From: CALFVT01 sp039989855
GTDB lineage: Bacteria; Pseudomonadota; Alphaproteobacteria; Caulobacterales; Maricaulaceae
Reading direction: 5' to 3'
Length of the DNA: 64,000 bases
Assembly (NCBI GenBank): GCA_039989855.1
Contig: JBDXGZ010000026.1
Span: forward strand, 128,331-192,330
The notes beneath the pieces were generated by a model that did not search any database, had not been told where the DNA came from, and saw only the letters and a list, made by a program, of their open reading frames with translations. Positions 42,964-50,924 of this stretch are shown here, piece after piece. Both the position numbers and the translations under genes were made by a program. Numbering within the stretch: the first letter of the stretch is position 1; the number at the start of each line of letters is the position of its first letter.

Positions 42964-43659
42964 TTAGGCGCTAAGTCGATTTTTTGATGGATCGCGAAGA
43001 ACATAACCACGCCCCCAAACTGTTTCGATATAATGTTCACCACCTGTTGAAACAGCAAGTTTCTTGCGAAGCTTACAGATAAACACGTCGATGATTTTAA
43101 GTTCTGGCTCGTCAAGGCCGCCATATAGGTGGTTGAGGAACATTTCTTTTGTCAATGTTGTGCCCTTACGAAGAGAGAGTAATTCCAACATTTGGTATTC
43201 TTTACCCGTTAGGTGAACGCGGTGATCACCAACTTCAACTGTTTTAGCGTCAAGGTTAACGCGGATATCACCCGTTGTGATAACGTTTTGTGCGTGTCCT
43301 TTGGACCGGCGAACAACGGCGTGAATGCGGGCGATCAATTCGTCTTTATGGAAAGGCTTCGTCATATAGTCATCTGCGCCTGTACCAAGGCCGCGAACTT
43401 TTGTCTCTATATCAGAGGTTCCTGACAGAATGAAGATCGGTGTATTGACCTTCGCATTGCGTAAAGTCTTTAAAACCTCAAAACCCGGCATATCGGGTAG
43501 GTTCAGGTCAAGGAGTATAACGTCATAGTCATAAAGCTTGCCGAGATCGACGCCCTCTTCCCCAAGGTCCGTTGTATATATGTTGAACCCTTCTGTTTTA
43601 AGCATGAGTTCGATGCCTTGTGCCGTTGCACTATCATCTTCAATTAAAAGTACGCGCAT
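42964..43659 (-). CDS. ctrA: Cell-cycle master response regulator CtrA
   Basis: 231 residues, an OmpR-type regulator. The receiver has DD at 8-9, phosphorylated Asp51 (ILLDLNLPDMPG), and Lys in MTKPFHKDE; the winged-helix domain includes LTGKEYQMLELLSLRKGTTL and FICKLRKKLAVSTGGEHYIE, nearly invariant among alphaproteobacterial CtrA proteins. It activates pilus, flagellar and division genes and in Caulobacter blocks replication initiation. The C-terminus ends NRLSA rather than the Ala-Ala that targets Caulobacter CtrA for ClpXP. The promoter region contains a CtrA-like site and two GAnTC sites. Confidence 0.97.
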   Translation of the reverse strand: MRVLLIEDDSATAQGIELMLKTEGFNIYTTDLGEEGVDLGKLYDYDVILLDLNLPDMPGFEVLKTLRNAKVNTPIFILSGTSDIETKVRGLGTGADDYMTKPFHKDELIARIHAVVRRSKGHAQNVITTGDIRVNLDAKTVEVGDHRVHLTGKEYQMLELLSLRKGTTLTKEMFLNHLYGGLDEPELKIIDVFICKLRKKLAVSTGGEHYIETVWGRGYVLRDPSKNRLSA

Positions 43660-43677
43660 ATTAATGCCTCCCGCGAC

Positions 43678-43734
43678 GAATCATTACAGCCTGTGACCAA
43701 ATATGGTTAATCTATGTTTATCTTTAGGGGAATC
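43678..43734 (-). promoter_or_regulatory. ctrA promoter region with CtrA-like and CcrM (GAnTC) sites
   Basis: TTAA-N7-TTAT at 43707-43721 matches the CtrA recognition pattern TTAA-N7-TTAA at seven of eight defined bases. GAATC, a CcrM methylation site, occurs at 43678-43682 and 43730-43734, within 20-75 bp upstream of the ctrA start. In Caulobacter ctrA is autoregulated and its P1 promoter is shut by GAnTC methylation, so the arrangement is what that model predicts. The match is by eye. Confidence 0.55.
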
Positions 43735-43905
43735 CCGTAAACTAAATGTTAACGGCGCTAATAGTTTATAAAATAGGTATTTTGTTTCGGTTCCGATCTT
43801 TTCTCGTGCCGTTTACATAAATTAAAGTAAGTTCAGCTATAAGGTACTCATAATAAACCAACGGCACCGGAAAACCGGGTCAAAATATTGGTGAAGGTGA
43901 GTGTT

Positions 43906-44277
43906 ATGAGAAAGTCTATGGACAGGAGTGTCCAGCAGACGCGTTTTGCGATTGCTGAACTTCAAAAAAGGGTTGAAGTCTTGGAGGTCACACGTGGTGA
44001 CCTTGAGCGTCAAATAAGAAAATTAACCGATAGTGTTCCTGAAGATGAGGTCGAGCCGAATGCCCAAAAAGAGGGATATATGGCTTATGGATCCTACGCG
44101 CAGTCGGTGATTACGCGCAAAGGGAACCTGCGAAACTCTCTTGAGGACATTAATAGTCAACATTCTGACCTATCAAAGGATTTGCAAATAGCTCTTGATG
44201 CCCTTGATAGCTTTGAACGTGTTCGGGCCCGTCAGTTGGCGGTCCAAGCTGAAAAGCGTCTCGCTCGACGCGGGTAG
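43906..44277 (+). CDS. Coiled-coil protein, possibly FliJ-like flagellar export chaperone
   Basis: 123 residues from ATG 43906, with GAAGGTGAG upstream. It is highly charged and almost entirely heptad-patterned helix (AIAELQKRVEVLEVTRGDLE then RQIRKLTD, later SKDLQIALDALDSFERVRAR), as in FliJ. In many alphaproteobacteria fliJ neighbours ctrA, which supports the call, but fliI is not here. A generic coiled-coil protein cannot be excluded. It is divergent from ctrA, and a terminator follows. Confidence 0.55.
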   Translation: MRKSMDRSVQQTRFAIAELQKRVEVLEVTRGDLERQIRKLTDSVPEDEVEPNAQKEGYMAYGSYAQSVITRKGNLRNSLEDINSQHSDLSKDLQIALDALDSFERVRARQLAVQAEKRLARRG

Positions 44278-44350
44278 CGGCACAGACAAACGGACAGAAT
44301 AACGGCGCAGTACGCATAATTATCTGTTCTACATTACAAGGTGGGGAAAA

Positions 44351-44376
44351 AACCGGGCGTTAGTCCGGTTTTTTTA
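44351..44376 (+). terminator. Terminator between the FliJ-like gene and the anti-sigma gene
   Basis: AACCGGG / TCCGGTT stem with T-run after it and an A-run before it, so it may serve both convergent transcripts. Confidence 0.85.
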
Positions 44377-44420
44377 TGCCTGTAGTAATATATGAACCTG
44401 TTCGTCGCGTCTAAGTTTAA

Positions 44421-44915
44421 TTAGCCTGCGAGGCCCTCGGTTTCGACCCATAAAAACACATCAACCATATCCATGTCATTGGCCGCCTCGAGCCAAGCGT
44501 CAGTTTCTGCATCAATAGCCGTCGATTGTACGAGCTCACTCGGCTCATTTATTGTTTGTATGTAAAAGCTGCCGCCGATGATAGCACTGACAAGGAAAAG
44601 AGCCGCAATACGCATCCAGCCATATTGACTTGTTGGATTGACATGGGTGTTTTGTACGGAGCTATCTTGAGCCGGAATGTCTTGTGATGTTTGGGCTGCT
44701 AATTTTAAAATCCGTGTCTCTAGCAAATCACTTGCTGTCGGGACTTTATGAGTTGTTAGTCTTTGATCCAACATTTCCGCTTCGCGGAGAGCTGTATTCA
44801 AAGCGGAATTGTTCTTTGCAAAAGCAACAAGACCTTGATCGGGCCATAGGTCAAAGTTGGTGCCATATGTCTCAAGCGCTAATTCAGCATCGTTTAGGGA
44901 ATAAGATGAGGTCAT
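44421..44915 (-). CDS. Putative anti-sigma factor, single-span membrane protein
   Basis: About 164 residues. The N-terminal half is cytoplasmic and helical (LNDAELALETYGTNFDLWPD), with one membrane span (WMRIAALFLVSAIIGGSFYI) at about 105-125 and a short acidic periplasmic tail. The gene starts one base after the ECF sigma stop (TAATATG), the usual sigma/anti-sigma coupling. No zinc-binding HxxxCxxC is seen, so it is not a ZAS-type factor. Function inferred mostly from topology and position. Confidence 0.7.
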   Translation of the reverse strand: MTSSYSLNDAELALETYGTNFDLWPDQGLVAFAKNNSALNTALREAEMLDQRLTTHKVPTASDLLETRILKLAAQTSQDIPAQDSSVQNTHVNPTSQYGWMRIAALFLVSAIIGGSFYIQTINEPSELVQSTAIDAETDAWLEAANDMDMVDVFLWVETEGLAG

Positions 44916-44916
44916 A

Positions 44917-45510
44917 TTAAAACTCCACATTTTCGCGAGGGATTAAAGTTTTTAAAGATTGGCGCGCACGGCGTAATAGCGACTCAAAAGCTGGGGGCGT
45001 AATATCCATTATTTTTGAAGCCGCTTTTAAGCTATGATGCTCATAATAAAATAAGGTTAAAGCTGAGCGTTGACGGCCTGGGAGTAACATCAGAGCGTCT
45101 TGCACAGAGGAGGCGCGTTCTGTTTTAGCGATATTGGATAACGCATTCGGGCTGTCATCAATGATTTCAGCCATTTCACCTGGTAGGCTTTCACGTGATT
45201 TTCGTAGAATGTCTAAACACCGATGCGTTGTGACTTGATAGAGGTAGGTGAGTATTTTTGCACGACCTGTTTCCCATGTGGGAGCAATCTGCCAGAGTTT
45301 CAGGAAAACCATCTGAGCAACGTCTTCTGCAAGCATTTGATCGCCCAATATCCTGAAGGCTGTACTATGGATTTTCGTCATATGACGTTTCATGAATTCA
45401 GCAAAGGCGGCTTGATCCCCTTGTGCTATGCGCAAACGTAACTCTTCATCCGGATCGGTTTTAATCGAAACGGTCTCAGTTGAGGCGGATATCGGACTTA
45501 TAATTGTCAT
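44917..45510 (-). CDS. ECF-type RNA polymerase sigma factor
   Basis: 197 residues. Sigma-2 region: FAEFMKRHMTKIHSTAFRIL, then AEDVAQMVFLKLWQIAPTWE; sigma-4 region: LLPGRQRSALTLFYYEHHSL and PPAFESLLRRARQSLKTL. It directs transcription of a small regulon, usually including itself. AGGT lies just before the ATG. It is followed immediately by the putative anti-sigma gene and preceded by an EF-hand protein gene in the same direction. Confidence 0.93.
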   Translation of the reverse strand: MTIISPISASTETVSIKTDPDEELRLRIAQGDQAAFAEFMKRHMTKIHSTAFRILGDQMLAEDVAQMVFLKLWQIAPTWETGRAKILTYLYQVTTHRCLDILRKSRESLPGEMAEIIDDSPNALSNIAKTERASSVQDALMLLPGRQRSALTLFYYEHHSLKAASKIMDITPPAFESLLRRARQSLKTLIPRENVEF

Positions 45511-45538
45511 TATTACCTATCGTTTGAAGAGTATAGCC

Positions 45539-45580
45539 CCAGATAGCAAGAGAGGGGGGGAACAACTTAAAACTATCTGG
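45539..45580. repeat. Inverted repeat upstream of the ECF sigma gene
   Basis: CCAGATAG (45539-45546) and CTATCTGG (45573-45580) are perfect 8-bp arms around a 26-base spacer containing a run of seven G. It lies 29-70 bp upstream of the sigma factor start and may be an attenuator, operator or the EF-hand gene's terminator without a T run. Confidence 0.5.
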
Positions 45581-45609
45581 AGCTATATAGCGATTTAAGG
45601 GCGTGCCCC

Positions 45610-46263
45610 TTAACCTCGCTTGTTTCTATGCTTTTTACGGCGCGTTTTACCTTCGCCCTTCGTCAAAACACCATCGTCATTAGCATCTAGATATTCGAAC
45701 ATGCGAGTTGATGCGGCCATATGTTCTTCATAGCTGACAAATCCGTCGTCATTGGCATCAGCTTTAGCACCAAACCCGCGTTTTCGACCTTCACGATCGC
45801 CACGGTTTTCAGTTTTTTTAGCCTCGCGAGCCGCACGAGCTTCAGCTTTTTCAGCCTCGTCAATCGTGCCGTCACCATTCAGGTCAAATTTTTCCTTCTT
45901 TTTGGCTTTATGTTCGGATTTCTTAGTTTCGTGTTTTTTGCGAGCTTGTTCCAACTCGTCTTTTGAGATGACACCATCATTATTCAAATCCGTGCGCTCG
46001 AAGCGTTGGTCAAGCTTGGCGCTTTTACGGGTTTCGCGGTGAGCTTTACGCTCATCATCAGAAATGAAGTTGTCGTTATTGACGTCAATCTTTTTAAACC
46101 GTGCTTCAGCACCAGTTAAAAACTCGGATTGTGTGATTTGCTCGTCGCCATTCACATCAAGACGGTTTATCTTATCACCTTTGGCTGAGGCGATACCTGA
46201 GGTTAAGCCAATTATTAAAGCAGCTACTGCAACTGTCTTTGTCAAACTATTATGCTTTGTCAT
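45610..46263 (-). CDS. Secreted EF-hand calcium-binding protein
   Basis: About 217 residues with a signal peptide ending GIASAKG. Six EF-hand loops can be read, including DVNGDEQITQSE, DVNNDNFISDDE, DLNNDGVISKDE, DLNGDGTIDEAE, DANDDGFVSYEE and DANDDGVLTKGE, each with the D-x-D/N-x-D/N and terminal Glu pattern. Lys/Arg/Glu-rich helices join them, and the end is very basic (GKTRRKKHRNKRG). It should bind Ca2+ outside the inner membrane. Its place before an ECF/anti-sigma pair suggests it belongs to that regulon. ATG 46263 has AGGAAT upstream. Confidence 0.9.
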   Translation of the reverse strand: MTKHNSLTKTVAVAALIIGLTSGIASAKGDKINRLDVNGDEQITQSEFLTGAEARFKKIDVNNDNFISDDERKAHRETRKSAKLDQRFERTDLNNDGVISKDELEQARKKHETKKSEHKAKKKEKFDLNGDGTIDEAEKAEARAAREAKKTENRGDREGRKRGFGAKADANDDGFVSYEEHMAASTRMFEYLDANDDGVLTKGEGKTRRKKHRNKRG

Positions 46264-46338
46264 GATCATTCCTTTCTGAATGTGTTTACAATAAGGTAAA
46301 CGTATCAGAGCGAAAAATCCGTTGTTTATGACAAAAAG

Positions 46339-47016
46339 TTAAGCAACTTGCGCGGCAGCCGTTGCTTTTCTGATTGATTGCAAGAGCCAATGGGCCATAG
46401 AAGGATGGCTCATATGCCCCATATAATCTGGGGCGCTACCAAGATAGCTTCGCACAGTTTCACGGAGCATTCCTGCCGTTTCAACGGCGTCAACCATAGG
46501 GCCAGCGGCCACAAGCAGCGGGTCAAATAGAGGGGTTCTTTGCCGGATCGCTTCAAGCATCCAGTAGGCCCGCATGAATTGAGCGTCTTCAGTATCGAAT
46601 AAAATAAGCGCCATCTCTGCCGCTGAGGCTAGATTAACATGCGCAGGCGTGCATCCGCTCGGAGTTGAAATAAACACCCAGTCATATTCAAGAGAGAGGG
46701 CGCTCAAGCTGCCTAAACTCGTCGTCCAGTCTAGGTCTCCAAGGGCCATAGCGGTAAAATGTTCATTCGACGTAATATATTGTACGTCACGTAGTTGAGC
46801 TGTCCCAGATAAAAAATCGGCAAATGTCTTTAGATATACAATGCCAGCTGTTTCCATCATTGCGCCGTCTTGCGCGTCAATCAAAAGCACTGTTTCACCA
46901 CGCGATGCGGCAGCTTTAGCAAGCGACAACGTTAGACGATTTTCATCTAAACCGTCATTAGCTGTGAAGACAGGCACGAGGCGCCCTGCTGGTTGATATT
47001 GTAATTCTTGTCTCAT
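46339..47016 (-). CDS. MinD/ParA-like protein lacking the P-loop
   Basis: 225 residues. The fold of the MinD/FlhG/CpaE family is suggested by VFTANDGLDENRLTLSLAKA, then AASRGETVLLIDAQDG (the second-strand DxxxG position), EYDWVFISTPSGCTPAHVNL and AEMALILFDTEDAQFMRAYW. The Walker A GKGGVGKT is replaced by ANDGLDENR, so it should not hydrolyse ATP. It lies downstream of sciP, in the CtrA region, which suggests a role in flagellar or polar placement, but that is inference. I cannot name the family more exactly. Confidence 0.6.
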   Translation of the reverse strand: MRQELQYQPAGRLVPVFTANDGLDENRLTLSLAKAAASRGETVLLIDAQDGAMMETAGIVYLKTFADFLSGTAQLRDVQYITSNEHFTAMALGDLDWTTSLGSLSALSLEYDWVFISTPSGCTPAHVNLASAAEMALILFDTEDAQFMRAYWMLEAIRQRTPLFDPLLVAAGPMVDAVETAGMLRETVRSYLGSAPDYMGHMSHPSMAHWLLQSIRKATAAAQVA

Positions 47017-47182
47017 GATGAGAATACCCTATTTATATTATGCTGACTGGATATCAGAAAGGGCTAAAATCTCGGTGAAAGAATATAATCAATGGGGGGT
47101 TAATTTATGTGTTTAAGTCCTGATTACCTCATTGTTGGAAGGTGAATCAAAGCTTATTAGCTTTTATCTTATATGGTTTCAT

Positions 47183-47216
47183 AAAAAAAAGCTGGTTCAA
47201 AAGAACCAACTTTTTT
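47183..47216 (-). terminator. Terminator of sciP
   Basis: GCTGGTTC / GAACCAAC stem (one mismatch) with A- and T-runs on both sides; on the minus strand it is followed by eight T, 24 bp after the sciP stop. Confidence 0.8.
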
Positions 47217-47239
47217 AAATTTTAAATGATTTATATTAT

Positions 47240-47512
47240 CTATCTGTAAGCTTGGATTCGTGTTGATCTCAGTCCTGCAATCCCGTGAGACTCAATCGAG
47301 CGCTGCCATCCGAGAAATTCTTCATTTGAGAGGCCATAACGTTCACATGCGGCATCAAGCGTAAGGAGCCCCCCGCGAACTGCGGCTACGACTTCGGCTT
47401 TACGTCGAATGACCCAACGAACCGTATCGGGCTTGGGAAGATCAGCTAAAGTTAAAGGTGTTCCTTCTGGACCAACCACCACATTTTCTTTTTTTATTTT
47501 TCTCTCAGACAT
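47240..47512 (-). CDS. sciP: CtrA inhibitory protein SciP (DUF1153)
   Basis: 90 residues. The core GPEGTPLTLADLPKPDTVRW, VIRRKAEVVAAVRGGLLTLD and the helix-turn-helix-like ERYGLSNEEFLGWQR, ending GIAGLRSTRIQAYR, is the DUF1153/SciP sequence. SciP binds CtrA-bound promoters and blocks recruitment of RNA polymerase in the newborn swarmer phase. Its presence 3.6 kb from ctrA and 7 kb from chpT is notable. The promoter contains a CtrA-like site. Confidence 0.95.
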   Translation of the reverse strand: MSERKIKKENVVVGPEGTPLTLADLPKPDTVRWVIRRKAEVVAAVRGGLLTLDAACERYGLSNEEFLGWQRSIESHGIAGLRSTRIQAYR

Positions 47513-47630
47513 CTAATGCGCCCTCTTATGTTTTTTATGTTAAAAACGATATACACAAAGGGTCTTAAAAGAATCTTTATGAAAAACAAAAAACGCAATA
47601 AAAACAGTTGTTTACGAAGGTTAACAAGGG

Positions 47631-47645
47631 TAAATCTATAGTTAA
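47631..47645 (-). promoter_or_regulatory. CtrA-like site in the sciP promoter
   Basis: On the minus strand TTAA-N7-TTTA, seven of eight defined bases of the CtrA pattern, about 120-133 bp before the sciP start. In Caulobacter sciP is activated by CtrA, forming a negative loop. Match by eye; TTAA-rich DNA makes chance matches common. Confidence 0.4.
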
Positions 47646-47786
47646 CTAATTCTAACAAGATTTCTAAATAATTGATTCTATTTCATTTATTTCTAGAAGA
47701 GTTCATTCGCCTGTATCATTCAGAGACAAAATTAACTCTTTGCGAAGGGTGATTTATGGCATTGTGTATAGCCAGATAGGGCCTAT

Positions 47787-48998
47787 ATGGTGGACTTAAG
47801 CTATGAAAACCCAGCAAAAGTGGAGCTGAACCTGTCAAAACGGGCACATATTAATGCGGAGGACACCGTCAATTCTTTAGGTTTTGCGAAACCTAAAGAG
47901 CAAACACGTGTTGTCGTGGCTATGTCTGGCGGCGTGGACAGCTCTGTCTGTGCGGCTATGCTTGCGCGTGAAGGTTATGACGTGATTGGCGTGACCCTGC
48001 AGCTCTATGACCACGGCGAGGCCATCAAGAAAGAAAAGGCCTGTTGCGCGGGGCAAGATATATATGATGCGCGGCGCGTGTCCGAAATGATGGATTTTCC
48101 GCATTACGTCCTCGACTATGAAAGTAATTTTAGTGATGGGGTTATGCAGGATTTTGCCGACACATATCTGAAAGGCGCAACGCCTATTCCGTGTGTGCGG
48201 TGTAACCAGACCGTGAAATTCAGAGACCTTCTCAAAGTTGCAAAAGACCTTGGGGCGGACTGTATGGCGACAGGACATTATATAAAGCGTGTCATGGGGC
48301 CAGACGGGCCAGAACTTCACCGCGCGCGTGATTTCGGTAAGGATCAAAGTTATTTCCTCTTTGCCACCACAAAAGAGCAGCTTGATTATCTGCGTTTTCC
48401 TTTAGGCGGTATGGAGAAGTCTGAGACGCGACGTCTTGCGGTGGAGCTTGGTCTTAACGTAGCAGCAAAGCCCGATAGCCAAGATATTTGTTTTGTGCCA
48501 ACTGGACGCTATACGGATGTGATCGAAAAACTCCGCCCAGACGCGGCCGAGAGCGGCGACATGGTTCATATTGACGGGCAAGTTCTCGGACAGCACCGGG
48601 GCGTTATGTATTACACGGTTGGGCAGCGGCGCGGACTCGGCTTAGAGCATGGCTCTGGGGCTGATCCATTATTTGTTGTACGACTTGATGCGGATAAAAA
48701 GCAGGTCATAGTCGGGCCGCGCGAAGCGTTGCAACGCACGAGACTTTATCTTGAAGAGATTAATTGGCTCGGTGAGGGTGATTACGGCCCACATTTGGAC
48801 GGTCTTGAAATTGCGGTCAAAATTCGCTCAACACGTCCCCCTGCGCCAGCTAAATTTATGATGGAGGGTGAGGACTTATTTGTTGAGCTTTCAGAGCCAG
48901 ACTTTGGTATCTCCCCGGGACAGGCTTGCGTTTTTTACGAAGCCCGTGAAGATGCGGCGCGCACATTAGGCGGCGGTTGGATTAGTAAGACGGAATAA
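47787..48998 (+). CDS. mnmA: tRNA-specific 2-thiouridylase MnmA
   Basis: 403 residues. PP-loop SGGVDSSVCA at about 47-56, catalytic Cys pair in IPCVRCNQTVKF and DSQDICFVPTGRY, and the family signature MYYTVGQRRGLGL. It puts the s2 group on U34 of tRNA-Glu, -Gln and -Lys. The N-terminus is longer than in E. coli by about 35 residues, as in many alphaproteobacteria; an internal start before VVVAMSGG is unlikely as no ATG precedes it closely. The next small gene begins 6 bp after. Confidence 0.96.
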   Translation: MVDLSYENPAKVELNLSKRAHINAEDTVNSLGFAKPKEQTRVVVAMSGGVDSSVCAAMLAREGYDVIGVTLQLYDHGEAIKKEKACCAGQDIYDARRVSEMMDFPHYVLDYESNFSDGVMQDFADTYLKGATPIPCVRCNQTVKFRDLLKVAKDLGADCMATGHYIKRVMGPDGPELHRARDFGKDQSYFLFATTKEQLDYLRFPLGGMEKSETRRLAVELGLNVAAKPDSQDICFVPTGRYTDVIEKLRPDAAESGDMVHIDGQVLGQHRGVMYYTVGQRRGLGLEHGSGADPLFVVRLDADKKQVIVGPREALQRTRLYLEEINWLGEGDYGPHLDGLEIAVKIRSTRPPAPAKFMMEGEDLFVELSEPDFGISPGQACVFYEAREDAARTLGGGWISKTE

Positions 48999-49004
48999 GT
49001 AATT

Positions 49005-49187
49005 ATGCAGCCGATTTTAATAACCCTATCTATTGTTAGTTTCCTTTTCATCTCATGGTGGTTGTGGCGAGATGTGAAAAAGCAGCGGCAATGGCGTGAG
49101 GCCAAAGAGCAGAAGATTGCTAATTTGGAACGTAAGATTGCTCAAAAGAAAGCGCAGGCGCTTAAAGACGATAAATCTGACGGATAG
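49005..49187 (+). CDS. Small single-span membrane protein of unknown function
   Basis: 60 residues. An N-terminal membrane helix (ILITLSIVSFLFISWWLW) is followed by a charged helix rich in Lys, Gln and Glu (KQRQWREAKEQKIANLERKI), probably a coiled coil in the cytoplasm. It is 6 bp downstream of mnmA and likely co-transcribed. No family recognised. Confidence 0.6.
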   Translation: MQPILITLSIVSFLFISWWLWRDVKKQRQWREAKEQKIANLERKIAQKKAQALKDDKSDG

Positions 49188-49304
49188 TCGGTGAATTTAC
49201 CATTTGTTACACAAAAAATTGAATTTATAAGTGCGTTTATCACTAGCCGTTCTGGTGAGTTATCTTTACATCTAGATGCTCAACTTTAACTGGAGGACCG
49301 TCCA

Positions 49305-49511
49305 ATGGCGATCATGAAATCTGTACAAATTATGGCCGAAAGCCCAAAATCTTTCGAGCAAGCAATTAAAAATGGCGTTACGCGTATGAGCAAAACTGTC
49401 AAAGGCATCAAGTCTATCTATGTAAATGATCAATCTGCAACGGTTGGTGATGATGGTGATGTGGCTATGTTCCGCGTGAACATGCAGGTCACTTTCCAAG
49501 TTAAAGATTAG
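49305..49511 (+). CDS. Dodecin flavin-binding protein
   Basis: 68 residues, matching dodecin in length and pattern: SVQIMAESPKSFEQAIKNGV (helix), MSKTVKGIKSIYVNDQSATV and AMFRVNMQVTFQVKD (strands). Dodecins form twelve-subunit shells that store flavins. GGAGG lies 8 bases before the ATG. The usual Trp of the flavin pocket is replaced by Phe in KSFEQA. Confidence 0.88.
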   Translation: MAIMKSVQIMAESPKSFEQAIKNGVTRMSKTVKGIKSIYVNDQSATVGDDGDVAMFRVNMQVTFQVKD

Positions 49512-49676
49512 TTTCTTTGACGTGACCGCTGAATAAGACAGCGGCTTATAAAAAATTATACCTGCATCTCTTTGGGTGTGGGTTTTATTTTGCCAGAAAT
49601 TCAAATAATCACGGCTTGTTATTTTAAATTTTGCCCTGCATATCTTGGATGTTGAATATTGAAAAAAGAGATCGTT

Positions 49677-50858
49677 ATGTCGTCTGAAACTGTTGTTATC
49701 GTTGGAATGGCCCGTACACCTATGGGGGCCTTTCAGGGCGCTTTCTCTAATGTCTCTGCACCGCAACTCGGCGCGGCAGCGATTAAAGCGGCGATCAATG
49801 AGGCTGGTGTTGACGCCGCAGCGGTTGAGCAAACGATTATGGGCTGCGTTCTACCTGCAGGCCAAGGCCAAGCTCCTGCGCGTCAAACGGCGATAGGCGC
49901 TGACCTTCCGCTGTCTTGCGAAGCGACGACAATCAACAAAATGTGCGGCTCTGGTATGCAAGCGGCGATTATGGCTCACGACGCGATCAAAGCTGGGTCG
50001 ATTAAAGTCGCTATCGCTGGCGGGATGGAAAATATGACAGCTGCGCCTTATCTGCTCCCCAAAGCACGCGGCGGGATGCGCATGGGCGACCAGAAAGTCG
50101 TCGATAGCATGATGTTTGACGGGCTGACAGATGCGTATAAAGGCGGGGCGATGGGCGTCTTTGCCGATATGATTGCCGCCGAATATCAATTTACTCGCGA
50201 AGCTCAAGATGCTTACGCCATCGAATCTGTTGCCCGTGCACAGGCTGCCCAAGCCAGCGGCGCGTTTGAGCGTGAACTCACTCCTGTCACCGTGAAGGGC
50301 CGCAAAGGCGATACGATTGTTGAGCAAGACGAAGGCCCGCAAAATGCCCGCCCTGAGAAAATCCCAAGCCTGCGTCCTGTCTTTACCAAAGACGGCACAG
50401 TCACAGCCGCCAATGCTAGCTCTATTAATGACGGGGCGGCGGCGCTTGTATTGATGACAGAATCTGACGCCAAGGCAGGAGGCCATAAAGTGCTTGCACG
50501 GATTGTCTCTCACGGCGCCCATGCCCACGAACCTGATTATTTCACCACCGCGCCCGTGACGGCCATGAAAAAGGCGTTGGACAAAGCCGGGTGGGACGCT
50601 TCCGATGTCGACCTGTGGGAAATCAACGAAGCGTTCGCCGTGGTCCCAATGATTGCCATGCAGGAAATGGGACTTGATCACGCGAAGGTTAATGTTAACG
50701 GCGGTGGCTGCGTCCTGGGTCATCCGATTGGCGCCTCGGGCGCGCGTATCATGGTGACACTGATTGCGGCGATGGAAGCCCGTGACGTGACCAAAGGCGT
50801 GGCCAGTCTTTGTATTGGCGGCGGTGAAGCGACAGCCGTTTGCGTGGAGCGGGTTTAG
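49677..50858 (+). CDS. Acetyl-CoA C-acetyltransferase (thiolase)
   Basis: About 393 residues. All three thiolase signatures are present: the nucleophile Cys in NKMCGSGMQA, NVNGGGCVLGHPIGASGARI and the C-terminal acid/base Cys in SLCIGGGEATAV. It condenses or cleaves acetoacetyl-CoA in fatty acid, ketone body or PHB metabolism. ATG 49677 is used; a TTG at 49659 is in frame. Confidence 0.93.
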   Translation: MSSETVVIVGMARTPMGAFQGAFSNVSAPQLGAAAIKAAINEAGVDAAAVEQTIMGCVLPAGQGQAPARQTAIGADLPLSCEATTINKMCGSGMQAAIMAHDAIKAGSIKVAIAGGMENMTAAPYLLPKARGGMRMGDQKVVDSMMFDGLTDAYKGGAMGVFADMIAAEYQFTREAQDAYAIESVARAQAAQASGAFERELTPVTVKGRKGDTIVEQDEGPQNARPEKIPSLRPVFTKDGTVTAANASSINDGAAALVLMTESDAKAGGHKVLARIVSHGAHAHEPDYFTTAPVTAMKKALDKAGWDASDVDLWEINEAFAVVPMIAMQEMGLDHAKVNVNGGGCVLGHPIGASGARIMVTLIAAMEARDVTKGVASLCIGGGEATAVCVERV

Positions 50859-50924
50859 CGGCCCTTCGGTCTTTAAACGCTTTTTAACTTGTCCTTTTAG
50901 TTTTCTTGTCGGACTAATCCTCTT

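Noticed and set aside
43749..43763. TTAA-N7-AATA as a second CtrA site
   Set aside because: The second half-site matches poorly; mentioned only as a weak candidate.
49526..49544. CCGCTG/CAGCGG hairpin after the dodecin gene as terminator
   Set aside because: It is followed by an A-rich rather than T-rich sequence, so I do not list it as a terminator.
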